A DNA stretch of 64,000 nucleotides from Planctomycetota bacterium (GCA_020849665.1 JADLFX010000031.1:1-64000); one strand, 5' to 3'. Counted from the stretch's first letter, positions 53,637-63,084 are shown. The notes: generated from the letters alone by a model not told the origin. Translations and numbers: made by a program.

Positions 53637-54701
53637 ATGACCAACGACCCAGCCAGCACCTCCGCCAAGACCCACGGCGTTCTCTACATCGGCATGGACC
53701 TAGGCACCTCGCGCACCTCGATCTCCGCCAGCAACGGCGTGCGCGAGACCGTGTACTCCGCCGTCGGCTACCCCAAGGACGTGGTGAGCCGCAAGCTCCT
53801 CAAGAAGGAGGTCCTCTTCGGCAAGGAGGCGATCGAGAAGCGTCTGTCGCTGAAGCTCTACAAGCCGCTGGAGAAGGGCGTGCTCAAGTTCAGCGAGCAG
53901 GCGCAGAGTCCGGAGGCGAAGGAGAACCTGCAGGCGGCCAAGGACCTGATCGCCGAGGCGATCCGCATGGCGCGCCCGCGCAGCGACGAACTGGTGTACT
54001 GCGTGATCGGCGCACCGGCCCAGGCGTCGATGAAGAACAAGGCCGCGATCATCGAGGCCGCACGTGCCACGGTGGACTCGGTGATGCTCTGCTCCGAGCC
54101 GTTCTCGGTGGCCTACGGGCTCGACATGCTGGAGGACTGCCTCGTGGTGGACATCGGGGCCGGCACGACCGACATGTGCCGCATGCACGGCACGATGCCG
54201 GAGGACGCCGACCAGATCACCAGCGAGATCGCAGGCGACGCCATCGATCACGAGCTGGCCAACCTCCTGACCAAGCAGTGCAAGGGCGCGCAGTTCACCA
54301 TCCAGATGGTGAAGGAGATCAAGGAGCGCTACGCGTACGTCGGCGAGGCGCCCGAGCGGGCGGTGGTGACCCTGCCGGTCGAGGGCAAGCCCACCCAGTT
54401 CGACGTCACCGAGCTGATCAAGAAGGCGTGCATGATCCTGGTGCCGCCGATCGTCGAGGGCATCCGCAGGCTGATCGCCACGTTCGACCCGGAGTTCCAG
54501 CACCGCCTGCGCAGCCGCGTGCTGCTGGCCGGCGGCGGATCGATGATCCGCGGCCTGGACACCGCGGTGGAGGAGGCGATGGCGCGGGATCTGGGCGGCG
54601 GCAAGGTCGTGAAGGTGGACGAGCCGGTCTACGGCGGGGCGAACGGCGCCCTCAAGATCGCGCACGACATGCCCGCGGAGTTCTGGGAGAAGTTGCGCTG
54701 A
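53637..54701 (+). CDS. MamK-like bacterial actin
   Basis: A 354-aa actin-fold protein. Phosphate-1 motif YIGMDLGTSRTSIS (about 17-30), phosphate-2 motif VVDIGAGTTDMC (about 170) and adenosine motif VLLAGGGSMIRGL (about 295) are all present. The details match MamK, not MreB or ParM: SAVGYPKDVVSRKLL early on, CSEPFSVAYGLDMLEDC before phosphate-2, and the C-terminal AEFWEKLR. In magnetotactic bacteria MamK filaments align magnetosomes; no other magnetosome gene is seen here. It forms an operon with the ATPase and coiled-coil genes and ends at a terminator-like hairpin. Confidence 0.88.
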   Translation: MTNDPASTSAKTHGVLYIGMDLGTSRTSISASNGVRETVYSAVGYPKDVVSRKLLKKEVLFGKEAIEKRLSLKLYKPLEKGVLKFSEQAQSPEAKENLQAAKDLIAEAIRMARPRSDELVYCVIGAPAQASMKNKAAIIEAARATVDSVMLCSEPFSVAYGLDMLEDCLVVDIGAGTTDMCRMHGTMPEDADQITSEIAGDAIDHELANLLTKQCKGAQFTIQMVKEIKERYAYVGEAPERAVVTLPVEGKPTQFDVTELIKKACMILVPPIVEGIRRLIATFDPEFQHRLRSRVLLAGGGSMIRGLDTAVEEAMARDLGGGKVVKVDEPVYGGANGALKIAHDMPAEFWEKLR

Positions 54702-54709
54702 GGCGCGCG

Positions 54710-54738
54710 GGCGCGGCGGCGACGCACTCCGCCGCGCC
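54710..54738 (+). terminator. GC-rich terminator-like hairpin
   Basis: GGCGCGGCGG (54710-54719) and CCGCCGCGCC (54729-54738) form a perfect 10-bp stem with a 9-nt loop, 8 bp after the actin stop. No T tract follows; in such a GC-rich genome the stem alone may serve. Confidence 0.45.
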
Positions 54739-54903
54739 GTGAACGCTCGAGGCGGCGCGCGCCGCGCGCGCGGATCTGGACAGCGTGTCGATGCGGGTCC
54801 TCGCCACCCCGGGGCGGAGGCCACGGCCCTCGCTACACTTCCAGGTTCGCACGCGATCGCCACGTGGCGGCGCGGCCTCCCGAGCCCACCCAGAGCATCC
54901 ATC

Positions 54904-56058
54904 ATGCGAGCCACTTCTCTCGGTCTTGCCGTGGCGCTGGTCACCACCGGCATCGCGGCGCAAGCCATCAAGTACAACCCCGTCAACCGCAACAACACGC
55001 CGTACTTCCAGGGCGGCGCCCTGCACCCGGTCACGGGGGCGCGCGAGGGGTATCCGCAGGTGAATCCGGATGCGTTCAACAGCGCCAGCACCGTGGCCAC
55101 CGGCGTTCCGGCCGGCACGCTGAGCTGGCGCTGGATCCCCAGCGAGACCAACCTGCGCTTCGAGCCGCGCAAGGTCAGCGGCCTGCAGATCGGCCTGCGC
55201 GCTTCGTACTCCACGCCCTCGACCAGCTTCCCCCTGGCGGTGTACGTGCCCGAGATCGGCATCTGGGTGCCGAAGGCGCGTGCCGCCGGCGGCTACGACC
55301 CCGACCTCTCGCAGGCGCCGATCTTCACCCTGGCCAGGTCCGCGGCCTCGATCCAGTCGTTCAACTCCAGCTACGTGACGACGCGCACCTTGGGCACGGT
55401 GGTGACCGTGAACCAGCGCGAGATGGTGCTCTCGGCCCGCTGGGAGGGCGGAGAGCATCGCGACAAGCCCGGCACCCAGGGCCTGATCGGCACCGCCCGG
55501 GATGGCGTGTACGTGCCGTACACCGTCGGCTTCACCGATCCTGCGAACGGCTCGGTGATCCCCAACCCGAGCTCGGACATCTCCGTGCTCTGGCTCTTCT
55601 ACACCGAGGACCAGGCGACCGCGGCTGCCAAGTCCGACTGGGGCCGGCGCCGCAACATCGCGCAGCCCCCGTACAGCGGCTACAGCATCGGCACCGCACA
55701 GTCCGACCTGGCCACGAGTCAGGGCGAGTTCGGCTACGACGTGTGGGGCGGCACCGCCAACGCCGGCGCGATGGCGCTTCCGCTCTTCAACTTCGGACCG
55801 GTGTTCACCACCGGGGTGCCGGTGCTGGGGCTGGTGCTCGAGGTCAACGTGACGGATCCGCTCCTGGGACTCTTCGCCAGCGCCGGCTACACGCTCACGC
55901 TCGACCAGACCGGCTTCGCCGCGGGCCCGATGCTCAGCTTCCCCCCGACGCCCAGTCTGCTCGGCCAGAGCCTCGGGATGGAGTTCGTGCTGGTGCAACT
56001 CGGCACGGCCACGCTGGTCGACAGCACGCAGTCGGTCTGGTTCACGGTCACGCGCTGA
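54904..56058 (+). CDS. Secreted beta-rich hypothetical protein
   Basis: A 384-aa exported protein with a signal peptide (MRATSLGLAVALVTTGIAAQ). It is Ser/Thr/Tyr-rich and Cys-free, with strands such as RWIPSETNLRFEPRK and ITTGVPVLGLVLEVNVTDP-like segments in the last third (LLGLFASAGYTLTLDQTG; QSLGMEFVLVQLGTATLVD). The tail has the general strand order of the recurrent C-terminal domain, but without its Cys, so the match is weaker than in other members. Start set by signal peptide. Function unknown. Confidence 0.7.
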   Translation: MRATSLGLAVALVTTGIAAQAIKYNPVNRNNTPYFQGGALHPVTGAREGYPQVNPDAFNSASTVATGVPAGTLSWRWIPSETNLRFEPRKVSGLQIGLRASYSTPSTSFPLAVYVPEIGIWVPKARAAGGYDPDLSQAPIFTLARSAASIQSFNSSYVTTRTLGTVVTVNQREMVLSARWEGGEHRDKPGTQGLIGTARDGVYVPYTVGFTDPANGSVIPNPSSDISVLWLFYTEDQATAAAKSDWGRRRNIAQPPYSGYSIGTAQSDLATSQGEFGYDVWGGTANAGAMALPLFNFGPVFTTGVPVLGLVLEVNVTDPLLGLFASAGYTLTLDQTGFAAGPMLSFPPTPSLLGQSLGMEFVLVQLGTATLVDSTQSVWFTVTR

Positions 56059-56094
56059 GACGCCTTGGCCTGCGGCGCGCGCCGCGCCGTGGCC

Positions 56095-56841
56095 TCAGCC
56101 CTGGGCCGCCGGCGCCGCCGCCCCGACCCCGAAGTCGCGCCGCAGGATGTCGCGCAGCTCGTAGAAGTCGCGGATCTCGTAGGTGGGCCTGGTCTCGCCC
56201 TGGATCTCCGCGAAGCGGCCCGACCGCTTGCTGCGCACGGTGACCCAGCCCTCGCGGTTGCACGGGTCGATGTCGTTGCGCGGGTTGTCGCCCACGTACA
56301 TGCAGTAGCGCGCCTCCAGACCCAGGTCCTGCAGCACGCGCCGGTAGAGCTTGGGGTTCGGCTTCGAGATGCCGATCTCGTCGGTGAAGTAGATCGCGTT
56401 GGGGGTCAGGAACTCGTAGATCTTGAGCCGCACGACCTTCTCGGCCTGCTTGATGGTCCAGCCGGCCGAGATGATGCCGCGCGCCAGCGGGGTCGCCGCG
56501 AGCCAGCGCAGCACCTCGTACACGTCGTCGTAGACCTGCAGCTCGCGGGTCTTGGTCTCGTGGTAGGCGACCACTCCGGCGGCCACGAGCATCGCCTTGT
56601 TCAGGCCCGCGCTGGCGCTCGCCGGCAGGCGCTGGATGACCTTGTCGAAGTGGCTGCCGTAGTTGCTGCTGAACTCGGCGATCACTTCCTCCAGTTCGCG
56701 CAGGCAGGCGTGCCGTTCCGCGCGCAGTCCGTAGAGGATCATCGCGTCGATCGCGGCGCGCCGGGCCTTGTCGGCGAACACGGTGGTGGAGAAGAGCGTG
56801 TCGTCGATGTCGAAGAAGATCGCATCCAGTCGACGGGTCAC
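56095..56841 (-). CDS. HAD-superfamily phosphatase
   Basis: A 248-aa HAD hydrolase. Motif I is FFDIDDTLFST (nucleophile and acid Asp) at residues about 8-18, motif II GIISAGW, motif III Lys in GISKPNPKLYRRVL, and motif IV MYVGDNPRNDIDP. A helical cap lies between motifs I and II. It resembles the YjjG/TIGR02253 group of nucleotidase-like HADs. The substrate cannot be stated. It starts with GTG at 56841. Confidence 0.85.
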   Translation of the reverse strand: MTRRLDAIFFDIDDTLFSTTVFADKARRAAIDAMILYGLRAERHACLRELEEVIAEFSSNYGSHFDKVIQRLPASASAGLNKAMLVAAGVVAYHETKTRELQVYDDVYEVLRWLAATPLARGIISAGWTIKQAEKVVRLKIYEFLTPNAIYFTDEIGISKPNPKLYRRVLQDLGLEARYCMYVGDNPRNDIDPCNREGWVTVRSKRSGRFAEIQGETRPTYEIRDFYELRDILRRDFGVGAAAPAAQG

Positions 56842-56940
56842 GCTGCTGCCTCCTTGGTCGGGCCTGGTCGCCTCTGCGCGGCGCTCCCGTGCACCGCTGG
56901 CAGGGATCGCGCTCGCTCGGAGCCGCCCGCCGGACCGCGC

Positions 56941-59523
56941 TCAGCGCGCGGCGGTGCGGGCGCGCTCCATCTCGTCGCGGACGTCGGTGATGCGTGCGCG
57001 CACCAGCACCATCAGCGAAGAGTTCTCGTCGGACACGCCCTCCTGCTTGAACAGGAAGGACACGATCGGGATCTGCGCCAGGATCGGCACCTCGGCGCGG
57101 CGTTCCTTGCGGGCCACCTCGCGCAGTCCGCCGATCAGCACCGAGCCGCCGTCCGGGACGTCGGCCGTCGTGGCGAACGACTTCACGGTCAGCGAGGGCA
57201 GCTGCAGGGTCACCGGCAGCGTGGAGCCGGCCAGCGAGGTGGTGAAGGTGGGAATCGGCCGCACCAGCTCGGCCACGGTCGGCTGCAGGTTGAGCCGCAC
57301 GTGCTTGCGGTCGTAGCTGATCACCGGCTTGACGTCGAGCACGACGCCGTCCTGGATCACGTCGACCTTGGGGTCGGCGATGAACGCCGACTGCGCCACT
57401 TCGACGTCGAAGTCGCGCACGTACGAGGTCTGGTTGAGCACCGCGACGTTGGCCCGCTGCGTGTTCAGCACGGTGAGACGCTGCTCGTTCACCAGCTGGA
57501 CGTCCTGCTTCTTCTCCACCGCGCGCAGCACCATCTGCAGCTGCAGGTCGTCGAGGTAGACCAGTGCACCCGTGAAGCCGCCCACCGGGCTGAGGGCGCG
57601 CCCCAGCGAGCCGTTGAAGTAGTTCTCGGTGCGGGCGCGGATGTCGCCGTCGCCGCCGTCGTTGAAGAACGCACCGGCCGAGGGCTTGCCCGCCGGGTCG
57701 CCGGTGCCGGCGTTGTCGAGGCCGCGCGACGCGTTGTCGTCCAGGCCATTGGTGATGTCGTCCAGCGTGGCGACGGTGCCCTTCTGGCCAGCGCCGCCCA
57801 GGCCGCGGAAGTCGACGCCGATCTCCTGCAGGAACGCCTGGGAGATGGTCAGGAACTTCGAATCGATGGTGACCACGGCGGTGGCGAAGCGCCGGTAGTC
57901 CTCGAGCAGCTGGCGCACGCGCTCCTGCACGCGCGGGTTGGCCTTCACGTTCAGGTAGCCGCCCTCGAGGTACTCGATCGTGCCTGCGCCCTCGCCCTCC
58001 CAGAGCTTGGCGCCGGTGGCCTCCTTGATGTTGTTCACCAGCTGGTCGCCCTCGATGTAGGAGACCTTGGCGTCGCTCTCGCCGCCGCTGCGCGGCGCGC
58101 CGCCGGTGTCCTGCCCGTTGGGGATGTCACGGATGAGCGGCGGGAGGAACTCGGTGACCGGGAAGACCAGGTCGCGCACGTCGTGGGTGAGCAGGATCGC
58201 GTCGCCGCCGGCCTTGGCCTTGGTGGTGATCTCGACCACTCCGTTGTGCACGCGCCAGGCCAGGTTCTCGCTCCGGCCGACCATCTGATCCAGGAAGTTG
58301 GCGAGGGTGATCGGCGCGATCAGCTCGATCTTCAGCACGAGGCTCTCGTCCGCGACGACCTTGGCGGCGTCGGGGGTGATGATCATCGGGACCTCGGTGA
58401 TCGTCTGGATCACCTTCTTCACCTCGGCGTACTGCCCGGTCTCCTCGTTGAACGAGAGCTTGCCGACGGTCTTGGTCTGCACCGCCTCGAGGATCGCCTG
58501 GTCTTCAGGGCTGATCCTGGTCTCGATCGCGTCCGAGGCCACGCGCTTGCTCGCGCGCTCCCAGATCGCCTCGTCGCGCCGCAGGATGTCGGTCTGCGGG
58601 ATCTTCAGATCCTCCATCGACTCCATGGCCAGGAGGTACTCCCGACTCTTCTCCTGGATGTACTTGTCCTTGTTGCTGTCGCGCAGCGCCTTGGTGGCCG
58701 AGTTGTGCAGGTCGGCGGCCATGCCGCTGGTCGGGTCGAGGCTCATGGCCTCGAACGAGAGCTCCTGGGCGACCTGGAAACGGCGCTGCTCGAAGGCGCG
58801 GATGGCGCCGCTGAGCAGCCGCTCGACCCGCGCCTTGCGCCGCGCGGTCTCGGCCTCCTCCTGGGCCCGCAACTGGCGCAGGGTCTCGGCCTCGGCGGAC
58901 TCGCGCGTCTGGCGCTCCTTGGCGTCCTGGGTCTTCTTGGCGTCCTCGAGCAGCTTGTTGACCCGGTCCTTGCGGTCGCCCCAGGCCACCATGCTGCCGA
59001 TCTCCATGTTGAGCTGCGCGGTGCGCAGCTCCTGGATCGCGGCGGAGAAGTTGTTCTGGGCCAGCATCTCCTGTGCCACCTGGAGGCGGCGGTCGACCTC
59101 GGCGCGCTCGCGTTCCTCGCGGATGGTCTGCAGGCGCACCATCTGTTCGGAGTAGGTCGTCGCCGACCCGGCGCGATCGCCGAGTTCGGCCGCGACCGAG
59201 GCGAGGGCGCGCAAGACCTGCTCGTTCTGCGGCGCGAGGTCCTTCGCCAGCAGCAGCTGGCTCTGGGCCTCGGTGAGCTGGCCCTGGGCGCGGAGGCGCT
59301 GGGCGTTCTTCAGGTACTCCTCGACGAGGAACCGCGTGCGTTCGGCCTCGACCCCCTGCGGCACCGGCTGTTGAGCCACCGGCGTGGGCTGCTGGGTGGG
59401 GGTGGCGGCCTCCGGACTACCGGTGGCTTCCTTGCCCTCCGATGGAGTGGACGAGCAGGAAACCGTCGCGAACGCCAACGAGAGGAGAGAGGCGGCGAGA
59501 AGACGCGGGTAGGTTACGGACAT
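56941..59523 (-). CDS. Secretin-family outer-membrane lipoprotein with N-terminal TPR-like module
   Basis: An 860-aa protein. A signal with lipobox-like ATVSCSS starts it. An N-terminal TPR-like module (about 50-130, QSQLLLAKDLAP) is followed by long charged coiled coil (about 130-230). Secretin N-domain segments (VLKIELIAPITLANFLDQMV; YLNVKANPRVQERVRQLLED) lead to the C-terminal secretin core (about 650-850) with VLDVKPVISYDRKHVRLNLQ, VPDGGSVLIGGL and AEVPILAQIPIVSFLFKQ. It forms a gated ring in the outer membrane, as GspD/PilQ do. No other type II or pilus genes are near; ExbB/ExbD genes are. Confidence 0.85.
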   Translation of the reverse strand: MSVTYPRLLAASLLSLAFATVSCSSTPSEGKEATGSPEAATPTQQPTPVAQQPVPQGVEAERTRFLVEEYLKNAQRLRAQGQLTEAQSQLLLAKDLAPQNEQVLRALASVAAELGDRAGSATTYSEQMVRLQTIREERERAEVDRRLQVAQEMLAQNNFSAAIQELRTAQLNMEIGSMVAWGDRKDRVNKLLEDAKKTQDAKERQTRESAEAETLRQLRAQEEAETARRKARVERLLSGAIRAFEQRRFQVAQELSFEAMSLDPTSGMAADLHNSATKALRDSNKDKYIQEKSREYLLAMESMEDLKIPQTDILRRDEAIWERASKRVASDAIETRISPEDQAILEAVQTKTVGKLSFNEETGQYAEVKKVIQTITEVPMIITPDAAKVVADESLVLKIELIAPITLANFLDQMVGRSENLAWRVHNGVVEITTKAKAGGDAILLTHDVRDLVFPVTEFLPPLIRDIPNGQDTGGAPRSGGESDAKVSYIEGDQLVNNIKEATGAKLWEGEGAGTIEYLEGGYLNVKANPRVQERVRQLLEDYRRFATAVVTIDSKFLTISQAFLQEIGVDFRGLGGAGQKGTVATLDDITNGLDDNASRGLDNAGTGDPAGKPSAGAFFNDGGDGDIRARTENYFNGSLGRALSPVGGFTGALVYLDDLQLQMVLRAVEKKQDVQLVNEQRLTVLNTQRANVAVLNQTSYVRDFDVEVAQSAFIADPKVDVIQDGVVLDVKPVISYDRKHVRLNLQPTVAELVRPIPTFTTSLAGSTLPVTLQLPSLTVKSFATTADVPDGGSVLIGGLREVARKERRAEVPILAQIPIVSFLFKQEGVSDENSSLMVLVRARITDVRDEMERARTAAR

Positions 59524-60126
59524 CGGGGATCGACTCTTCGAGCTGTCCGTGGGGCTGGGCAACCGACCACGGGGATCGAGGGAACGTGTCGTCGTCGTGC
59601 CGTCCAGAGACGACGGCCCGCGGACTCGAGGGGTGGAGACGCGCGGGATCCGGCTCGCGAGGGCACGGCGCCCGGGTCGAGGAGGGGGACCTCGCCCAAG
59701 CAGCGCGCAGAAACTAGCCACCCCCAAAGGGGCATGCCAGCATGTTTTGTAGACCCTCCGCTCGTGCCGCGCGGAGGCTCCTGGAGGCGGAAGTGCCGGG
59801 GTGGGGCCGGTCTCCGTCCAGCCCATCGGGACCCGGATCCAGCCGCGGCCCGGGCCCGCCTCGGGGGCGGAACCACCGCAACCGCGCGCGATGGGGGGCC
59901 CCGGTCGCCTCGCCGGGAGCCGTGTCCGTTGCCCCACGATCGGCGCGCGCGGCGTGGCGGAGTTCGTCCCCAGCCACCCAGGGCCAACCAGCCTGGAGCA
60001 CGCCGCACCGTGCGAGCGGGGCGGGAACAGCGCGGGACGGGCCACCGCAAGCCACGCCCGATGCCGAGGGCACGCCGAACCGTCGAAGGGGGGGCTACGA
60101 CCGGCCTGCCGGAGCCGGGGGAGAGA
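59524..60126. other. Long leader/intergenic region upstream of the secretin
   Basis: 603 bp between the secretin and the chimeric lipoprotein genes, which point the same way. ORFs here are low-complexity and not gene-like. There is an AT-richer patch near 59711-59755 with a CCCC-AAA-GGGG hairpin and the palindrome GGCATGCC, and CGTCGTC/GACGACG repeats near 59590-59616. It probably carries the secretin promoter. Confidence 0.5.
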
Positions 60127-60972
60127 TCACCGCGGACGTGAGGCGGCACCCGCCGCCCTGGACTCCGCCCTCCGGGTGAATCGGATGTCTCCGAACCCTG
60201 CGGTCTGCGCCGCCTCGACGGTGAGCGCGACCTCGCCGTACGTCACGTCCGGGCCCGGCTCGATCTGCACCGTGAGCACCGTGGGCTCACCGGTTCGGGG
60301 ATCCGCCACCTCCGCGTCCGGTAGGGCGCGGATGCGCACGAGTTCGTTGCGGAGCTCTTGAGCCGTGCGCAGTTGCCTGGCCCCGATGACCCAGTGCAGG
60401 CTGCGGCCCTCCAGGCGCCTCGCCTTGGCCAGGATGTCGTCCGAGGCCGCATCGGGGTAGAGCGTCCGCCACGTGCCGGGGGCGTCACACACGATCTGGA
60501 TGCGGAGCCGTCCGCGCGGCTCGGCCGGAGAGGTCTCGCGGGGGGGGAGGCGGGCCGCAGGGCGCCCGGCTCCGCCTTCGAGCAGCTCGCGGACCTCCGG
60601 CTTGCGAAGCCAGCGTTCCAGACGCGCGGCCTGGGCGCCGTCGCCGTCGCCGAGCGCCACAGACAGGGAGGCCAGGGCGCGGCGTACCTCCTCGTGCTCC
60701 GGAGCGAGTTCCTTCGCCAGGAGGAGGTAGAGGCGTGCCGTCGCGAGATCACCCGTGCCGACCTTGGCCTCGGCATACCTCAGGTGCTGCTGGACCCTGG
60801 CCTGCGTCCCCTCGTCCTCGACGGCGGGAGGGATGCTCCGTGTGGCGGGCCCGGACCCGGTGGGGAGTGCATCCTCGCCGCGCCGGCCGTCCGCCCTCGC
60901 GGCGGGTGGATTGGAGCATGCAGCGACGAGGCCCAGCAGGGTGAGAGGGACGGCGAGTCGCACGAACGGCAT
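60127..60972 (-). CDS. Chimeric lipoprotein: secretin-like TPR module fused to ExbD-like periplasmic domain
   Basis: A 281-aa lipoprotein with lipobox LVAAC. Residues about 55-125 resemble the secretin's N-terminal module: YLLLAKELAPEHEEVRRALA here against QLLLAKDLAPQNEQVLRALA there. Residues about 155-270 resemble the periplasmic domain of the ExbD encoded next door (61059-61622): RLRIQIVCDAPGTW here against KLRIQIVCDNPGTP, VLTVQIEPGPDVTYGEVALT against VMTVVIEPGPDTVYGDVAVT. It has no ExbD membrane helix. It may bridge the proton-driven ExbBD motor and the secretin; this is inference from homology and position. Confidence 0.8.
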   Translation of the reverse strand: MPFVRLAVPLTLLGLVAACSNPPAARADGRRGEDALPTGSGPATRSIPPAVEDEGTQARVQQHLRYAEAKVGTGDLATARLYLLLAKELAPEHEEVRRALASLSVALGDGDGAQAARLERWLRKPEVRELLEGGAGRPAARLPPRETSPAEPRGRLRIQIVCDAPGTWRTLYPDAASDDILAKARRLEGRSLHWVIGARQLRTAQELRNELVRIRALPDAEVADPRTGEPTVLTVQIEPGPDVTYGEVALTVEAAQTAGFGDIRFTRRAESRAAGAASRPR

Positions 60973-61058
60973 GGGAGCCCTCGGCGCGGAGACGACGCGG
61001 CCCGCCCCGGGTTCAGCCGGCGCGGGCCGCGGTGCGCGACAGGATCCCGGGATGAGCG

Positions 61059-61622
61059 CTACGGCCGGCGCAGGGCGCCGCCCTGGTTCTTGCCCTTCAG
61101 GCCGCCGCCGAAGTTGATCTCGCTGAAGTCCGCGGCCTGGACCGCGTCCACGGTGACCGCGACGTCGCCGTAGACGGTGTCCGGGCCCGGCTCGATCACG
61201 ACGGTCATGACCTTGGGCGCGCCGGTCTTGGGGTCCTTCTGCATCGTGCTCGGCAGCGCGCGCACGCGCTTCAGCTCGGCGAGCAGCTTCTCGACCGAAT
61301 TGAACTCCTTGGGGCCGACGGTCCAGCGGATGCGGTGGCCCTCCAGGCGGATGGCCCGCGCGCGCTCGTCGCCGGCCGGGGCGTTGGGATAGCGGGGCAC
61401 GGGAGTGCCCGGGTTGTCGCAGACGATCTGGATGCGCAGCTTCTCCTGCGGCTCGGCTTGCACGGTCGCCGTGCCCACGTCCTTGGGCAGGTAGGCCGGG
61501 AGCTTGGCTTCCAGGACTTTGAAGTCGATGCAGATGAAGAAAATGATGAGCAGGAAGACGACGTCGATCATCGGCGTCATGTCCAGCTCCATCTCCTCCT
61601 GGGCGTCCTTGAGATGACCCAT
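61059..61622 (-). CDS. exbD: ExbD/TolR-family protein (1)
   Basis: A 187-aa proton-channel subunit. The N-terminal membrane helix carries the family Asp: MTPMIDVVFLLIIFFICIDF. The periplasmic part holds the LRIQIVCDNPGTP and EPGPDTVYGDVAV strands shared with the lipoprotein upstream in map order. It starts only 2 bp after the second ExbD's stop. With ExbB it uses proton flow to do work on the envelope. Confidence 0.9.
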   Translation of the reverse strand: MGHLKDAQEEMELDMTPMIDVVFLLIIFFICIDFKVLEAKLPAYLPKDVGTATVQAEPQEKLRIQIVCDNPGTPVPRYPNAPAGDERARAIRLEGHRIRWTVGPKEFNSVEKLLAELKRVRALPSTMQKDPKTGAPKVMTVVIEPGPDTVYGDVAVTVDAVQAADFSEINFGGGLKGKNQGGALRRP

Positions 61623-61624
61623 CG

Positions 61625-62149
61625 CTACCTCCGGGCCGCCTTGAGCAGCACTTCTTCCTTGTCCTTCTCGCTCATCGCGAGCTCGATCTTCCAGAACGCC
61701 GCCTCAGGGGTGATGCAGTTCTCCATGAACTTGCCGACGTGGTACCAGTCGGTCCACTTGTCGGCGCGGATCAGGATCGGGTCGTTGATCACCTGGATGG
61801 TCCTGCCGCCGAGGTTCTCCGGGGTGATGTCCTTCGACATCGCCTTGAGCTTTGGCAGGAGGTCGGTCTTGACGCGCTGGTAGTTCTCCAGCCCGTCCTT
61901 CCCGGGGTCGTGATAGACGTTGCGTTTGAACTTGACCAGGCCGTCCTGCATCACGTTCACCACGGGCCGGTTCTCCGGGGGCTTGTCGTCCGGCACCGCG
62001 TACTGCGCCTTCGGGAGGATCAGGTCTTCCAACTCCGTCTGGCTGAGGTCGATCACGAGCACGAAGAAGATCATCAGGAGGAAGACGCAGTCGATCATCG
62101 GCGTCATGTCCATCTTGATGTTCTCTTGTGCCTTGTCGAGTGCGCCCAT
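61625..62149 (-). CDS. exbD: ExbD/TolR-family protein (2)
   Basis: A 174-aa proton-channel subunit with the helix MTPMIDCVFLLMIFFVLVI and its Asp. The periplasmic part differs from the other ExbD (longer and more charged, RPVVNVMQDGLVKFKRNVYH; TIQVINDPILIRADKW). Two different ExbD genes with one ExbB suggest a heteromeric motor. It lies 51 bp after the ExbB gene. Confidence 0.9.
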   Translation of the reverse strand: MGALDKAQENIKMDMTPMIDCVFLLMIFFVLVIDLSQTELEDLILPKAQYAVPDDKPPENRPVVNVMQDGLVKFKRNVYHDPGKDGLENYQRVKTDLLPKLKAMSKDITPENLGGRTIQVINDPILIRADKWTDWYHVGKFMENCITPEAAFWKIELAMSEKDKEEVLLKAARR

Positions 62150-62200
62150 CGCGCTACCTCCTCGGTTCGGGGTCTAGGGTGTGGAGCGGCCAGGCCCCGT

Positions 62201-62911
62201 TCAGCTCTTCGCGCGGAAGCGCTCGAAGAGCATCTCGCACATCGCGTTGGTCTCGATCGTCGCGCGGATCACGCGGTTGCGGAACATGAAGAAGAACGCG
62301 CTGGCGGGGATCGCCACGATCAGTCCGAAGATCGTCGTGACCAGGGCGCTCTTGATGCCGCCGGCGAGGGTTGCCGGGCTCACCGAGCCACCGGCCGCGG
62401 CGATCGCGCCGAAGGTCTGGAACATGCCGGTCACCGTGCCGAGCAGGCCGAGCATCGGCGCCAGGGCCGCGATCAGCGACAGGTAGCCGATCTTCTGGAA
62501 GAGCTTCACCGTCTCCTCCTCCTGCATCTCGCGCACCGACCCCTGGATGGTCTCGAACGCGAAGCCGAGCTTGCCGAGTCCGGCGTGGACCACGTTGGTG
62601 AAGTAGTTGCGGTCGTTCTCGCAGACGTCCATGGCCTCCTGGAAGTTCTGCTCCTCGAAGAGGCTCTCGATCTCGCTCACCAGGTCCGGCGGGGCCAGCT
62701 TCTCGCGCTTGATGTTGATGAACATCTCGATGATCAGCGCGAGCGCCACGATCGAGACGGCGACGATCACGTAGCCGACGGTGCCCGCGTTCTCGAACGC
62801 GTCGATGACCGGGTTCGGGGCCTGGGTCGCGCCGGGCTGCCCGCCCTGTTGGGCGGACGCGAAGGCGGCCAGCACGAGCGTTGCGAGAGCAGGAGTGAGG
62901 ATCTTGCGCAT
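62201..62911 (-). CDS. exbB: ExbB/TolQ/MotA-family proton channel protein
   Basis: A 236-aa protein with a cleavable signal (MRKILTPALATLVLAAFASAQ) before three membrane helices: GYVIVAVSIVALALIIEMFI, then IGYLSLIAALAPMLGLLGTVTGM and ALVTTIFGLIVAIPASAFFF. These match ExbB's channel helices. A start six codons upstream (ATG 62929) is also possible. It heads the ExbB-ExbD-ExbD-lipoprotein-secretin cluster. No TonB gene is seen. Confidence 0.9.
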   Translation of the reverse strand: MRKILTPALATLVLAAFASAQQGGQPGATQAPNPVIDAFENAGTVGYVIVAVSIVALALIIEMFINIKREKLAPPDLVSEIESLFEEQNFQEAMDVCENDRNYFTNVVHAGLGKLGFAFETIQGSVREMQEEETVKLFQKIGYLSLIAALAPMLGLLGTVTGMFQTFGAIAAAGGSVSPATLAGGIKSALVTTIFGLIVAIPASAFFFMFRNRVIRATIETNAMCEMLFERFRAKS

Positions 62912-63084
62912 GTTCGGAAGAAGGGTCATGGGACGGTTGGAGGATCTCTGGGAACGGGTGCGGGGGGTCGACCGCCACCACGTCGCGCGGGGAGGCGGCA
63001 AGTGTGCCGAGCCGGGGCGGCGGGCGGAAGCCCTGCGCCCACGCCGTGTGGGGGTCGTCGCGTGCGTTCCTGCGTAGGGCAGGG

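Noticed and set aside
56065-60141. A 1358-codon open frame on the plus strand
   Set aside because: It runs antisense through the HAD and secretin genes, both with clear family motifs, and its product has no recognisable domain.
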